Below, in pieces: positions 32,485-41,775 of a stretch of 64,000 nt of DNA (position 1 is its first letter; each line of letters opens with the position of its first letter). This stretch comes from JAYQKL01 sp049889535. Lineage in GTDB: Bacteria; Pseudomonadota; Alphaproteobacteria; RS24. The translations under genes were made by a program, and so were the position numbers. The notes under the pieces are model-generated. The model saw nothing but the letters and a program-made list of their open reading frames with translations, was not told the DNA's origin and searched no databases. Where the stretch lies: the NCBI GenBank assembly GCA_049889535.1, contig JBMHDF010000018.1, positions 124,001 through 188,000 on the forward strand, given 5' to 3'.

Positions 32485-34896
32485 TTAGAAGCCGATGGTG
32501 AAGTCCATGCCAACTGTCCGTGGTGGACCATATTGTGAGAACACCCACAATGTCGCCACAGGCTGAGATGAGACACGATAGCGCTCATCTGTCGCGTTTT
32601 TCACGAAAGCTGTGATTGAGTAGTTTTTGTCTGGGTTAGAGACTTTATAAGCTACATCAATCAATGTTTTCTCGTCCAATTTGGTATCAAACTGACGACC
32701 TGCATCTGAATAAGCAAAGACTTGCTCATCTTCATATGAAGCTGTCAGCGTTGCCAAACCTTCATAACCTGGCAACAGGTCATGCGCATAATTGACTTGC
32801 AAGCCATAAGCAATCTCAGGCGTCCGTGTCAGTGGGCGTCCTGTATAACGCTCACCTGCTTGGATAGTGCCGTCAAAGTTGCTGTCAGCTTCGAATTTGT
32901 CGATTGTGCCATCCTGATAGGCAAAGTTCGCCATAATATCAAGACCAGGAACAGAAGCTGGTGCATAAGTTGCCTCAACTTCAATACCTTTCACATTGAC
33001 TTCAGCCGCGTTGAAGAAACGTGTTTCTTGTGACGCACCAACTGAGAAAGCCAGCTGACGCTGTGCATCCTCATAATCAACGTTAAATACAGCCACATTC
33101 AAACGAAGCTGGTTTTCTAACAAGTCAGCTTTGACACCCAATTCGATTGAGTCAGCAACTTCAGGGTTTGTTGGCTTAATCAGCGTAGCTGATAAAGGCG
33201 CACCTGTTGTCCCGACCTGGTCATTATAGGCACCAGACTTAAAGCTGTGTGAGTAGTTTGCATAACCAAACAAATCATCGCTGAACTGATATGAAGCAGT
33301 CAAACGATAGCTTGGCTCTGACCATTCTTTTGAATCGGTCATCACACCTGTTGGGAAACGAGCAAAGTCTGCTGCACCAAGTGGGCCAATCGCTGCTGGT
33401 GTTAAAGCGGCATTATAGGAGCCACCCAGCATTTGATAGAACACCTGGTTACGACCTGTCCATGTTTTTTCTTCCCATGTGTAGCGCAAGCCACCACTAA
33501 TGGTTAGGCGATCATTGACATCATAGCTACCATCAACAAACAAAGCTTCAGCTGTTGCGTCTTGCTTATTACACAAGACTTGTGCGTTTGAGTTGAAATC
33601 GGTGAGCTGTGGCACGCCGAAATTGCCGGGGGTGAAGCCAAGAGCATCATAGAAGCCAAGAACCTGTGTCACGCAGAACTCTGTGTCATTGGTTTGATAA
33701 AACGCACCAAGAACATAGTTCAATGGACCTTCATTATCAGACGCGAAGCGAATTTCCTGTTGGAAAGTTTCGCGATCATCAGCGCGGTTCGCATCAAACA
33801 ATGAGAAGTTACCCGACACACCTGTATAAGTGCTTGGCAGGCGTGACTGTTGCTCACGATAGCCTGTGATAGAGGTCAGCGTGCCGCCGCCCATATCCCA
33901 CTCAAGGTTCAAATAATAACCATCAACATCAACCTGGTGACCACCACTCATATTCAAGTTCTGGTCATCACGGTTTGTTGACGCTGCGTTATCTAGCGGA
34001 TCACCTGGCAATTGCGTCAGACCAAAAAAGGCTGGCCAGACAAATGATGCAGGTGATTCATTGATTGACGGCACGGCATCTGAATTGTCGCGAATGGTTT
34101 CAATTTGGAACAAAGCCGTGAAATCATCACTTGGTTGATACAAAACTTTGAAACGGCTTGAGAACACATCTTCAGCCCCCAAATCGCGGCCGTCACCAGC
34201 CAATGGGCTGCCTAAGTTTGCTGCTGAGTCGAGACGATGGCCACCATTTTTGTAATAGCCGTCTGACTCGGTCATCAATGTTGACGCCCGAATAGCCAGT
34301 GTTTCGGTGATTGGCATATTCACAGCAGCCCGCACTTCTTGACGGCCATAGCTTGCAACCCGAACGCTTAAATCAGCTGTTGCTTCATCAAGTTCTGGAC
34401 GCTTAGTACGCAATGTCACCATACCTGCGGTCGTGTTTTTACCAAATAATGTTCCCTGTGGACCGCGCAAAACTTCAACTTGCTCAATATCAAAAACATC
34501 AAGCAATTGTGTTTGAACGTGTGGCACAATGAAATCATCAATCGCAACACCAACTTGTGGATCAGAGTAAACAATAATGTCTGTTTGACCCGCGCCACGC
34601 ATCGCAAAAGAAGCCGCATTAAAGCCGGTTACTTTTGAAGCTGAGAAGTTTGGTGCCAAAACAGCTATATCACCAATATCGCGCGCAATTAAATTTTCTG
34701 CTGTTTCAGCTTGAATAGCTGAAACCGCGATTGGCGTGCTTTGGAGATTAGTTTCACGTTTAGATGCACGAACGATGATTTCATCAATTTGTGCATGTGC
34801 TTGAGGCAAAAATACGCCCATAGCGGCCATAGCCAATACGGATGTTTTCAAACCTTTAGACACGATTTTCTTATAGTTAATGCAATTTAACATCAT
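32485..34896 (-). CDS. TonB-dependent outer-membrane receptor
   Basis: 803-residue TonB-dependent receptor that should import a pathway substrate across the outer membrane. A signal peptide covers about residues 1-35, ending AHA before QIDEIIVRAS, which also serves as a TonB-box-like segment. The plug domain follows (TPIAVSAIQAETAENLIA, then VEVLRGPQGTLFGKNTTAG, a hallmark of the group). The rest is beta-barrel with repeated aromatic strands and the terminal Phe of FTIGF. GGAGGG directly abuts two consecutive ATG codons (34896 and 34893); the second is slightly better spaced. It is the only transporter in the window. Confidence 0.95.
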   Translation of the reverse strand: MMLNCINYKKIVSKGLKTSVLAMAAMGVFLPQAHAQIDEIIVRASKRETNLQSTPIAVSAIQAETAENLIARDIGDIAVLAPNFSASKVTGFNAASFAMRGAGQTDIIVYSDPQVGVAIDDFIVPHVQTQLLDVFDIEQVEVLRGPQGTLFGKNTTAGMVTLRTKRPELDEATADLSVRVASYGRQEVRAAVNMPITETLAIRASTLMTESDGYYKNGGHRLDSAANLGSPLAGDGRDLGAEDVFSSRFKVLYQPSDDFTALFQIETIRDNSDAVPSINESPASFVWPAFFGLTQLPGDPLDNAASTNRDDQNLNMSGGHQVDVDGYYLNLEWDMGGGTLTSITGYREQQSRLPSTYTGVSGNFSLFDANRADDRETFQQEIRFASDNEGPLNYVLGAFYQTNDTEFCVTQVLGFYDALGFTPGNFGVPQLTDFNSNAQVLCNKQDATAEALFVDGSYDVNDRLTISGGLRYTWEEKTWTGRNQVFYQMLGGSYNAALTPAAIGPLGAADFARFPTGVMTDSKEWSEPSYRLTASYQFSDDLFGYANYSHSFKSGAYNDQVGTTGAPLSATLIKPTNPEVADSIELGVKADLLENQLRLNVAVFNVDYEDAQRQLAFSVGASQETRFFNAAEVNVKGIEVEATYAPASVPGLDIMANFAYQDGTIDKFEADSNFDGTIQAGERYTGRPLTRTPEIAYGLQVNYAHDLLPGYEGLATLTASYEDEQVFAYSDAGRQFDTKLDEKTLIDVAYKVSNPDKNYSITAFVKNATDERYRVSSQPVATLWVFSQYGPPRTVGMDFTIGF

Positions 34897-35118
34897 CCCT
34901 CCAGAGAATTAAATTGAGGTCAAATAAAATGGCAATCCTGCTCGGAAAAGCCATGTTCGCGATGGATAAGCGTCGCGACCGACACTAATATACACCGCTT
35001 TGAACCAGCACCTAGCCCTGCCGGACCAAATTTACTAATAAATAGGATAGGATTTACATTATGATAAAAGAATTTAGGGTCAAGTGTTGTTAAAATAATA
35101 CACTTTTAAGAGGTACTC

Positions 35119-35415
35119 ATGGCTTTTACATTTATTGCCCGAATGAAGGTTTTTCCTGACAAAGAGGCACAATTCATCGAAACCTGCGAACGCATGGAAA
35201 AAGCAGTTGCAGAAAATGAACCCAACACGCTGTTTTATAAGTTTTATCGTCTGCGCGAACCCAATAGTTTTGCGGTTATTGAAAGCTTCAAAACAGAAGC
35301 TGATGATGAAGCCCACCAACAAACAGAGCATTTTAAAGAAATCGTTGTCGATATGCTAGAATGTCTTGATGGCGGCTATGAGCGCGAGTTTCTTGACCCG
35401 CTTAAAGATGAATAA
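35119..35415 (+). CDS. ABM-domain protein (putative quinol monooxygenase family)
   Basis: 98-residue dimeric alpha/beta-barrel protein, with FIARMKVFPDKEAQFIETCE, the middle NTLFYKFYRLREPNSFAVIE and a late HFKEIVVDMLECLDGG. Proteins of this fold act as cofactor-independent monooxygenases on quinols or are of unknown function. AAGAGG precedes the ATG. It is followed 19 bp later by a second ABM gene, and the two are evidently tandem paralogues though rather diverged. They lie divergent from the TonB receptor. Confidence 0.85.
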   Translation: MAFTFIARMKVFPDKEAQFIETCERMEKAVAENEPNTLFYKFYRLREPNSFAVIESFKTEADDEAHQQTEHFKEIVVDMLECLDGGYEREFLDPLKDE

Positions 35416-35434
35416 GACCGATTAGGAGATAAAA

Positions 35435-35743
35435 ATGACAGCCTTTATTGCCAAACTTGTCATTGACCCGGCCAAACGGGAACAATTTGAAAAAGCACAA
35501 ACCGAATTGCGCGACTTAACATATGCACATGAACCCGAGACACCTGTTTATGAGTTGCTACAATCACGTGAGGCGCCAGAAACATATTATTGTATCGCGA
35601 CTTTCACCGACCAGGCGGCTTTTGAATTTCATATGGAAACTGAGTTCCATGACCGGCTCGTGCCGATTATTAATGAATGCCTAGCCGAAGAAATGGGGCT
35701 TGAGTTCTTGGATGTGATTGGCGCGCCCTATAAACGAAGCTAA
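35435..35743 (+). CDS. ABM-domain protein (putative quinol monooxygenase family)
   Basis: 102-residue protein of the same fold as its neighbour at 35119: FIAKLVIDPAKREQFEKAQT at the N-terminus, TPVYELLQSREAPETYYCIA in the middle and FHMETEFHDRLVPIINECLA. TAGGAG precedes the ATG. Such tandem pairs can form heterodimers, which is a guess. Its stop lies 11 bp from the stop of the convergent VOC gene. Confidence 0.85.
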   Translation: MTAFIAKLVIDPAKREQFEKAQTELRDLTYAHEPETPVYELLQSREAPETYYCIATFTDQAAFEFHMETEFHDRLVPIINECLAEEMGLEFLDVIGAPYKRS

Positions 35744-35754
35744 CTTGTTAGAAA

Positions 35755-36306
35755 CTAAAATAAATCCATTGCATTGCGAATGGGGTCTGACCCGTCCCAG
35801 TTTTCGCAAGCCTGCTTTAAATTATTAAAATAGTTCACAATAAAGGGCACATTTTCCAAAACCTCGACCATGAATGGCAAAGTCGGGGTGGTGTCCACAT
35901 AGGCAAATCTCATTGGACCTGATGCCCCAGTAAGAGCCGCCTCAAAGCCCTGCCCTTCGTAACGGGCAATTTCCGCGTCAAAATCTTCTGCAATGACCGC
36001 CACATGGTGGAATCCCTCCTGACCTTTGGGGAATATATCGCGATATACGGATGCGCTATCACAATGTTGCTGCACCAATTCAATATGCAAATCCCCTGCC
36101 TGAGCCAGTGCCGTTGAAAACTCAGCCTGACCTGGCCGGCCGCGAAAAACCGGATTGGTGAGCTGTGGCCGGTCCAAAATATAAAATGGCCCGACGCCAA
36201 AGCTTTTCATCCATTGATGTGCGCTGGCCTCTAAATCATTCACAACATAAGCCAGCTGAATGACTTTATGGTTCATGAGTGGTTGTGGAAACATAGCCCC
36301 ATCCAT
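35755..36306 (-). CDS. VOC-superfamily (glyoxalase/epimerase-like) protein
   Basis: 183-residue vicinal-oxygen-chelate protein with two beta-alpha-beta3 repeats. Candidate metal ligands are His in NHKVIQLAYVV, Glu in HIELVQ, His in GFHHVAV and Glu in FMVEVLE, an arrangement like methylmalonyl-CoA epimerase or glyoxalase-type enzymes. The ATG at 36306 overlaps nothing and follows AAGGGG; a later Met (residue 11) is also possible. It is the last gene of a minus-strand operon after two SDRs and a Rieske oxygenase. Isomerase, epimerase, lyase or ring-cleavage dioxygenase activity are all possible. Confidence 0.82.
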   Translation of the reverse strand: MDGAMFPQPLMNHKVIQLAYVVNDLEASAHQWMKSFGVGPFYILDRPQLTNPVFRGRPGQAEFSTALAQAGDLHIELVQQHCDSASVYRDIFPKGQEGFHHVAVIAEDFDAEIARYEGQGFEAALTGASGPMRFAYVDTTPTLPFMVEVLENVPFIVNYFNNLKQACENWDGSDPIRNAMDLF

Positions 36307-36309
36307 GAC

Positions 36310-37653
36310 TTACCCCTTTTTCTTCATTTGCCCGTCAGGGGCTTCAATATAATCCATCAAAGTTTTATGAAAATGGCGGATTCTTAATTCCTGATCACCA
36401 ATCCACAGCCCTTCAAATGCCTCACTATTCATGCCGCGTTGCACATGAGGCAGATTATAGGCATCTTGGTTAATCACCAGGCCAAGCGAAACATCACCAT
36501 ATTTATAATTTTTATGAATTGGTTTTTTATATTCTTCCTCGTCAAATTCATTATCCGGCAAATCATAAAAATAATAATCAAAATACATTTTATTCGGGTC
36601 TTCCGGATGCGGACGCTGGCGGAAAAGCATCAAATCATCAGCATGCACATTCATGGTGATATTAGGGAAAATCGTATAGTGATAATCATCAGTGAGCTGG
36701 TCATCATTCAAATCACTATAATCTTTGCCCTGTGCAGGACCATTTTCACGCTTAAACTTTTGAACATCTTTACGAATATTGTGAACCGAGCCTTCATAGG
36801 AAGCTGGGTCCATGCCTGCGGTTTTCATAATATGCTTAATCGGCGGCGGAATTTCACCAGCTGGCGTCACACGCGGACTCAACACACCAAAAGCAATCAG
36901 ATAGCGATTATGCTTGTCGTAGCAATCGATTTGAATATCCAAATCATCAAGATAATAAAGCAATTGCGGGTGGATACCCTGCACATGATAACTTTCATTA
37001 AACGCATCAACGGAAGCTTTCCAATTGCAATCCCACTCGACTGTCAAACAGCGCGTCAACACCATGCGGTCAAAATGATAAGGGTCGAGATGCTCTGGCA
37101 TAACACCCAGATAATCTCGTAAAGGCTCAACATCTTTATTCAGGCTGAACCAAACAAATGATCCCCATACATCGCAGGGCAGCTCGGTCAGGCCAGAGCA
37201 TTTTGGCGCACCTTGCGGGAAAGTTTCAAGGTCCGGAATATCAACAAAGCGTCCATCAATGCCATATTCCCAATCGTGATATTTACATTTGAAAGATTCC
37301 GCAGCCTCTATCGGCGCTTCGGTTTTATGCACCAAACGATTGCCGCGATGCTGACACACATTATAAAAAGCTTTCACACCACCATCGCGCTGGCGCACAA
37401 TCAAAATAGACTCAGTGCCAATTTCTGTCACAAAATGGTCGCCGGCCTCAGGAATGTCATCTTCACGGCACCCCATGAGCCAGACTTTCGTCCACACCTT
37501 CTCCCATTCAAGCTGCATAAACTCTTTCGAGGTATAACGCTCTTTCGGGATAAGATTGGTATCTAAATTCGGTTTAGGGGCCGGTTCTACCGGCGTGCCC
37601 TTACCTTTACGCTCTTGAATACGCTCAATTTTTTGCTGTCTACGGACTTTCAT
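36310..37653 (-). CDS. Rieske non-heme iron oxygenase, alpha subunit
   Basis: 447-residue oxygenase component. Cluster ligands are C100-x-H102 and C123-x2-H126 (VCQHRG, CKYHDW); the iron site is VDAFNESYHVQGIHP with H223 and H228. I start at the ATG at 37653, just after the stop of the upstream SDR (37655), which suggests translational coupling; an in-frame upstream codon would overlap that gene by 41 bp. The N-terminal 30 residues are basic and Pro-rich. It sits between the SDRs (38474, 37655) and the VOC gene in one operon. The general pattern is close to the proteins at 40390 and 3803. Confidence 0.93.
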   Translation of the reverse strand: MKVRRQQKIERIQERKGKGTPVEPAPKPNLDTNLIPKERYTSKEFMQLEWEKVWTKVWLMGCREDDIPEAGDHFVTEIGTESILIVRQRDGGVKAFYNVCQHRGNRLVHKTEAPIEAAESFKCKYHDWEYGIDGRFVDIPDLETFPQGAPKCSGLTELPCDVWGSFVWFSLNKDVEPLRDYLGVMPEHLDPYHFDRMVLTRCLTVEWDCNWKASVDAFNESYHVQGIHPQLLYYLDDLDIQIDCYDKHNRYLIAFGVLSPRVTPAGEIPPPIKHIMKTAGMDPASYEGSVHNIRKDVQKFKRENGPAQGKDYSDLNDDQLTDDYHYTIFPNITMNVHADDLMLFRQRPHPEDPNKMYFDYYFYDLPDNEFDEEEYKKPIHKNYKYGDVSLGLVINQDAYNLPHVQRGMNSEAFEGLWIGDQELRIRHFHKTLMDYIEAPDGQMKKKG

Positions 37654-37654
37654 T

Positions 37655-38416
37655 TTACAATTGAACCCGTTTTGTATAACCCCCATCAACCACAAGATTG
37701 ACGCCCGTTACCCAGCTAGCTGCTGGACTTGATAAAAACACAACGCAATTGGCCACTTCTTCCGGTGTGCCCAAACGGCCCAGCGCATGCGTTTTTTCTG
37801 TGATGGCATGGAATTTTTCATTTGAGGTTTTAATCATTTCCCAAGCCCCGCCTTCAAAATAAATCGGGCCCGGTGAAATTGTGTTGAAGCGAATATTTTG
37901 CTCACCATGCTTTTGGCTAAGCTGTTTAGCATAAGTTATCAACGAGGCCTTTAACGCATTATACGCCATTGGCTCCATAAAGGTCTCAACAGCCGCCGTT
38001 GTGCCAATAAAAGTGATTGCCCCGCCGCGTTTTTCCATATGCGGCAAAACAGTTTCAACCCCCCGCACTGTGCCCAGCACATCAACTTCAAAATTATTCC
38101 ACCAGTTTTGCTCGCTATCCGCGCCGCCACCTGCCGACACATTTGGCACAAATATATCAACACCGCCAAGCTCTTCGACCATGTCTTCAATCCATGCCTC
38201 GTAATCGTCTTTGTCTTTAATATTGCATGTTTTGCCAACGATTTTCCCATCGGCAATGACACTGATTTCTTTGACCGCACGGTCAACGCTTTCTGGCGAG
38301 CGCGAACAAATCGCAACATTAGCGCCTTCAGCCGCAAATAAATTTGCAATCCGACGGCCAATACCCGCCGTTGCGCCTGTCACCAGAACATTTTTATCTC
38401 TTAAACCTAAATCCAT
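37655..38416 (-). CDS. SDR-family oxidoreductase
   Basis: 253-residue SDR, paralogue of the protein at 18145 (same MDLGL start, TYAKQLSQ and VDGGYTKRVQ end). It has TGATAGIG, VSAGG in the NNAG place, the Ser in FIGTTAA shifted to Thr-Thr, and YNALK. The Ser of the catalytic triad appears to be replaced by Thr (GTTAAVETFM versus SSTAALETFM in the paralogue). The ATG at 38416 follows AAAGGAAAG, while an in-frame upstream codon at 38449 has no such site. It lies between another SDR (38474) and the Rieske oxygenase (36310). Confidence 0.9.
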   Translation of the reverse strand: MDLGLRDKNVLVTGATAGIGRRIANLFAAEGANVAICSRSPESVDRAVKEISVIADGKIVGKTCNIKDKDDYEAWIEDMVEELGGVDIFVPNVSAGGGADSEQNWWNNFEVDVLGTVRGVETVLPHMEKRGGAITFIGTTAAVETFMEPMAYNALKASLITYAKQLSQKHGEQNIRFNTISPGPIYFEGGAWEMIKTSNEKFHAITEKTHALGRLGTPEEVANCVVFLSSPAASWVTGVNLVVDGGYTKRVQL

Positions 38417-38473
38417 TTTCTTTCCTTTTCTTAAACTTTTACAATCCAACCATATATTCTTTTAAATATAGGC

Positions 38474-39247
38474 TTATTCTGGCATTTCCAGATCTGCTGG
38501 GCGGGCAACCAACCCATTATCTATTGCATATTCACACCCTGTGATAAATCGTGACTCATCTGAGGCCAAAAACAAAACCAAATTGGCCACATCTTGCGGC
38601 GCGCCAACAGAATTATGCGGTAAAATGCCTTCCGGAATTTGCATAACATCTTCGCGGCCCTGAACGCCTTGAATCATTGGCGTTTCAATCGCGCCTGGAT
38701 GTATCGAATTACTGCGCACTGGAATTTTTTCAGCTTGGCAATGTATCGCCAGCGATTTACTCATGGCGCGCACCGCCCCTTTTGCTGATGCATAAGCAAA
38801 AAATGGCGGATAACCTAACAATGATGCCGTTGAGGACATATTAATCACAGATCCCGCTTGGCTTTTGGCCAGTAAAGGCAGCATATATTTGATACCCAAA
38901 AATACGCCCTCATTCATCACCGCATTGGTCAGACGAAACTGCTCAAGCGTGCAATCAGTTGGTGAGGCAGGGATAACGATACCTGCATTATTCACCAAAA
39001 CATCAAGCCTGCCGTGTTTTTCATCAATATTTTTAGCCAGTTCTATCCAAGCGGCTTCATCGGTCACATCCAAATGAATATATTCAGCTCCATCGCCAAT
39101 ATCGGCTGCCGCTTTTGTGCCCAGCTCATCATTGACATCAGTCATAATCACAGTCGCGCCCTCACGTGCGAGCGTTTGCGCATCAGCCAACCCCAAACCT
39201 GAAGCTGCGCCCGTAATTAAGGCTATTTTTCCAGTCACACGTCCCAT
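38474..39247 (-). CDS. SDR-family oxidoreductase
   Basis: Classical SDR, 257 residues, with TGAASGLG, NNAGIV, the catalytic Ser in NMSSTAS and YASAK. The C-terminus AIDNGLVARPADLEMPE is longer than in most SDRs and has Asn in place of the first Gly of the DGG motif. AGGGGAG precedes the ATG. First gene of the minus-strand operon SDR-SDR-Rieske-VOC; a 7-4-7 palindrome sits 16 bp upstream. Probably oxidises a hydroxylated intermediate; substrate unknown. Confidence 0.9.
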   Translation of the reverse strand: MGRVTGKIALITGAASGLGLADAQTLAREGATVIMTDVNDELGTKAAADIGDGAEYIHLDVTDEAAWIELAKNIDEKHGRLDVLVNNAGIVIPASPTDCTLEQFRLTNAVMNEGVFLGIKYMLPLLAKSQAGSVINMSSTASLLGYPPFFAYASAKGAVRAMSKSLAIHCQAEKIPVRSNSIHPGAIETPMIQGVQGREDVMQIPEGILPHNSVGAPQDVANLVLFLASDESRFITGCEYAIDNGLVARPADLEMPE

Positions 39248-39262
39248 TTTTACTCCCCTTTA

Positions 39263-39280
39263 TTTGATAGCTATATCAAA
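39263..39280. promoter_or_regulatory. 7-4-7 palindrome, candidate operator
   Basis: The arms TTTGATA and TATCAAA flank GCTA. It lies 16 bp before the SDR start on the minus strand and 154 bp before the divergent GST gene. The location fits repression or activation of the SDR operon. Confidence 0.4.
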
Positions 39281-39433
39281 CTTCAATATTTTAATGTAAG
39301 GATATCCATGAAAATTTAAAGCATAATCATAAAACATATGCCGAAAATGGATACACTTATCCTTTTAACTAGTAAAAATTTTCAATTTCAAATCCATAAT
39401 ATCTTCTGACGAATGCCTTAAATCAGGAAAACC

Positions 39434-40348
39434 ATGTCACAGTTTATTCTTCACCATCACGATCCATCGCCTTATGCCGATAAAATACGCAAATTATTTG
39501 CGTTCAAAAAACTTGATTGGCTATCTGTGCAGGTTTCTATGGTGATGCCGCGCCCTGATATGACCGCGCTAACGGGTGGATATCGGCGCATACCCACCAT
39601 GCAAAAAGGTGCAGATATTTTTTGCGATACCCTGTTATGCGCCCAAATCATTGAGCAATTGCATCCTGAGCCGCCACTCTATACATCTGGCCAAATGGCG
39701 AACCTTGCTATGCAAAAGCTTGGTGATGCCATGTTCCGACCAGGCGCGGCTTTGTCGCTATATGAAAATGCAGAATTTCTTCCCGAGGAAGTGGTCAATG
39801 ACCGGCGTGCCTATTTTACCTTTTTAAATTTTGATGGTTTTGAACAAGATGCCCCGCATTTTCGCGCTCAATTCCGCGCTTATGCCCGCATGATTGAAAC
39901 CCAGCTTGGTCACGGCAAAAATTACCTGCTCGGTGATGCGCTGGAATGGGCGGATATTAATGCTTATTTCAATATTTGGATGGCTGGCGGCAATATTCCA
40001 AGCAGCCAGACTATGTTTGCGGATATGGAAAAAATGAAAACCTGGTTTGAGCGCATTGAGGCCATTGAAGATACAGGCCGGCAAGAAATCAGCGCGCAGG
40101 ACGCGCTTGATATTGCCCGCAAAGCAAGCCCAGAAATGCCGCTTTTAGGCGTGCATCAGACCGATGAGTCCGGGATTGACATTGGCACGCAAGTTGAGGT
40201 TTTTGCTGATGATTATGGCGGCGACAAAATACGCGGCGAATTGCGCCATTGCAATGACCAACAAATTATTATTTTAAGGGAAAATGCCGATTTGGGAGAA
40301 GTAGCAATTCATTTCCCACGACTGGGGTTTAGAATTGAAAAAATTTGA
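39434..40348 (+). CDS. Glutathione S-transferase family protein
   Basis: 304-residue GST-like protein, longer than the usual 200-230 residues. The thioredoxin-like N-terminal domain is visible (FILHHHDPSPYADKIRKLFA, then RRIPTMQKGADIFCDT with the cis-Pro), and an all-helical C-terminal domain follows (NYLLGDALEWADINAYFNIW). About 70 further residues after that (from QEISAQDALDIARKASPE) form a small beta-rich tail, VEVFADDYGGDKIRGELRHC, of unclear origin. It begins an operon with the Rieske oxygenase at 40390. It may conjugate or isomerise an electrophilic product. Confidence 0.85.
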   Translation: MSQFILHHHDPSPYADKIRKLFAFKKLDWLSVQVSMVMPRPDMTALTGGYRRIPTMQKGADIFCDTLLCAQIIEQLHPEPPLYTSGQMANLAMQKLGDAMFRPGAALSLYENAEFLPEEVVNDRRAYFTFLNFDGFEQDAPHFRAQFRAYARMIETQLGHGKNYLLGDALEWADINAYFNIWMAGGNIPSSQTMFADMEKMKTWFERIEAIEDTGRQEISAQDALDIARKASPEMPLLGVHQTDESGIDIGTQVEVFADDYGGDKIRGELRHCNDQQIIILRENADLGEVAIHFPRLGFRIEKI

Positions 40349-40389
40349 GACATTGCTAGTCTGGTAAATAAAGAAATCTGGGAGGTTTC

Positions 40390-41754
40390 ATGTCTGAAAA
40401 CTTGAATGTTAAATGGCCGATGGATTTAGGCGCACCAAAGGGTTCTTTGGAAGCCAAACAACCGCGCCCTGAAAATATAGGACAAGATGTGGTGGACCCG
40501 TCACGTTATTATGACCGCGCTTATATGGAAAAAGAGTGGCAAATGCTGTGGCCCAAAGTTTGGCTATTGGCTGGCGTGACGCCTGATATTAAAGAGGCTG
40601 GAGATTATATTGTTTTCAAACATGGACATGAGGAATTTATCATTGTCCGACAAGAAGATGACAGCATTAAAGCCTTTTATAATGTCTGCCCGCATCGCGC
40701 CAATCGTGTATGCCTGAGCGAGCAAGGCAGCATGGATAAATTTTCATGCCCCTTTCATAATTGGCAATTTGGCATGGATGGCGGTAATTTAAAAATCACC
40801 GATGAAGAAACCTATGATCCTGAAATTATCAAACACCGCCCAGGCCTGACTGAAATACGCTGCGAGCATTTGGGCGGACTTATTTTTATCAATATGGACG
40901 GCAAAGCCCCTCCCCTTAAAGAGTGGATTGGCCTGCCAGAGGGCTATATTGAAAATTACGAAATAGAAAAAATGAATGTCGTCCGCCATGTCCGGAGTGA
41001 ATGGTTGGCCAATTGGAAAACAGGCATTGAAGCCTTTTATGAAACCTATCACCTGCCGCATATTCACCCGCAAACACAAGGTGTGATGGAAGATTTCAGT
41101 CAGGTTGATTTATATCCAAATGGCTTTAGCCGAATGATTGTCCCGATTGGGGTGAAGTCGCATCGTGTGAGTGATCAAGACAGCATTGACCCGTATCAAA
41201 TACATATGATGATGGAAGCAGGCATTGACCCTGAAAGCTATGATGGCTCATCAGCTGGCGTGCGGGTGGCGATTCAACAAGCCAAACGTGACCGAGGCAA
41301 ACGCTTTAAACTGGATTATTATGACAAACTCACCGATGGTCAGCTCACAGATAGCTGGGCGACTGGCTTTTTCCCGAATGTGCAAATAGGCATGCACCCA
41401 GAAGGGGTATTTATAATGCGTTTTGTGCCGCATCCCACCGACCCTGAACGGTTCTATTATGACAATATGACCTTATTCCGCTATGTCGATGACCCGGGCT
41501 ATACGGTGCCAGGCTGGATGGGCTTGCCGGAAGATACTGATGTTACAGGTGAAATTCGCCCAGAGATTGAACATTTTGCTGCCCATGAACGGGCTGATTT
41601 AGGTGAGGTTCTTGACCAAGATGTCGAGCTGATTGCCAGCGTGCAAGAAGGTGTAAAATCGCGCGGCTTTAAAGGGCCATTATGGTGTGAACAAGAAGAT
41701 CGTTTGCGGCATTTGCAAAGAGAAATTGATCGCTATATGAGCGGGGAAAAATAA
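40390..41754 (+). CDS. Rieske non-heme iron oxygenase, alpha subunit
   Basis: 454-residue oxygenase component. Cluster ligands are C100-x-H102 and C120-x2-H123 (VCPHRANR, CPFHNW); the iron site is IEAFYETYHLPHIHP with H221 and H226. GGGAGG precedes the ATG. It follows the GST gene by 41 bp, and its stop codon sits in the loop of a perfect 12-bp hairpin at 41735-41766. Its spacing of motifs and overall length match the protein at 36310, with which it shares the YNVCxHRxNR pattern. Alpha-only architecture; substrate unknown. Confidence 0.93.
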   Translation: MSENLNVKWPMDLGAPKGSLEAKQPRPENIGQDVVDPSRYYDRAYMEKEWQMLWPKVWLLAGVTPDIKEAGDYIVFKHGHEEFIIVRQEDDSIKAFYNVCPHRANRVCLSEQGSMDKFSCPFHNWQFGMDGGNLKITDEETYDPEIIKHRPGLTEIRCEHLGGLIFINMDGKAPPLKEWIGLPEGYIENYEIEKMNVVRHVRSEWLANWKTGIEAFYETYHLPHIHPQTQGVMEDFSQVDLYPNGFSRMIVPIGVKSHRVSDQDSIDPYQIHMMMEAGIDPESYDGSSAGVRVAIQQAKRDRGKRFKLDYYDKLTDGQLTDSWATGFFPNVQIGMHPEGVFIMRFVPHPTDPERFYYDNMTLFRYVDDPGYTVPGWMGLPEDTDVTGEIRPEIEHFAAHERADLGEVLDQDVELIASVQEGVKSRGFKGPLWCEQEDRLRHLQREIDRYMSGEK

Positions 41755-41766
41755 CCCCGCTCATAT
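41735..41766. terminator. 12-bp hairpin with the stop codon in its loop
   Basis: A perfect 12-bp stem (ATATGAGCGGGG/CCCCGCTCATAT) has the loop AAAAATAA, whose TAA is the stop of the Rieske oxygenase. It lies between convergent genes. There is no T tract. The stem is stable enough to stall polymerase or block exonucleases. Confidence 0.6.
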
Positions 41767-41775
41767 GTTACTCAT

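Noticed and set aside
34897..35118. Possible riboswitch in the leader of the TonB receptor gene
   Set aside because: The 222-bp gap has only a 6-bp TCGCGA repeat (34957-34962 and 34973-34978); I see no conserved cobalamin-type core. It more likely holds two divergent promoters.
35755..36306. Extradiol ring-cleavage dioxygenase as the function of the VOC protein
   Set aside because: It has two short VOC repeats and a methylmalonyl-CoA-epimerase-like ligand pattern; nothing specifically supports ring cleavage, so only the superfamily is called.
36439..37122. 227-codon open frame opposite the Rieske oxygenase
   Set aside because: It is antisense to a clear oxygenase gene with intact motifs, lacks recognisable domains and is dominated by Ile and His, as expected from the shadow of another frame.
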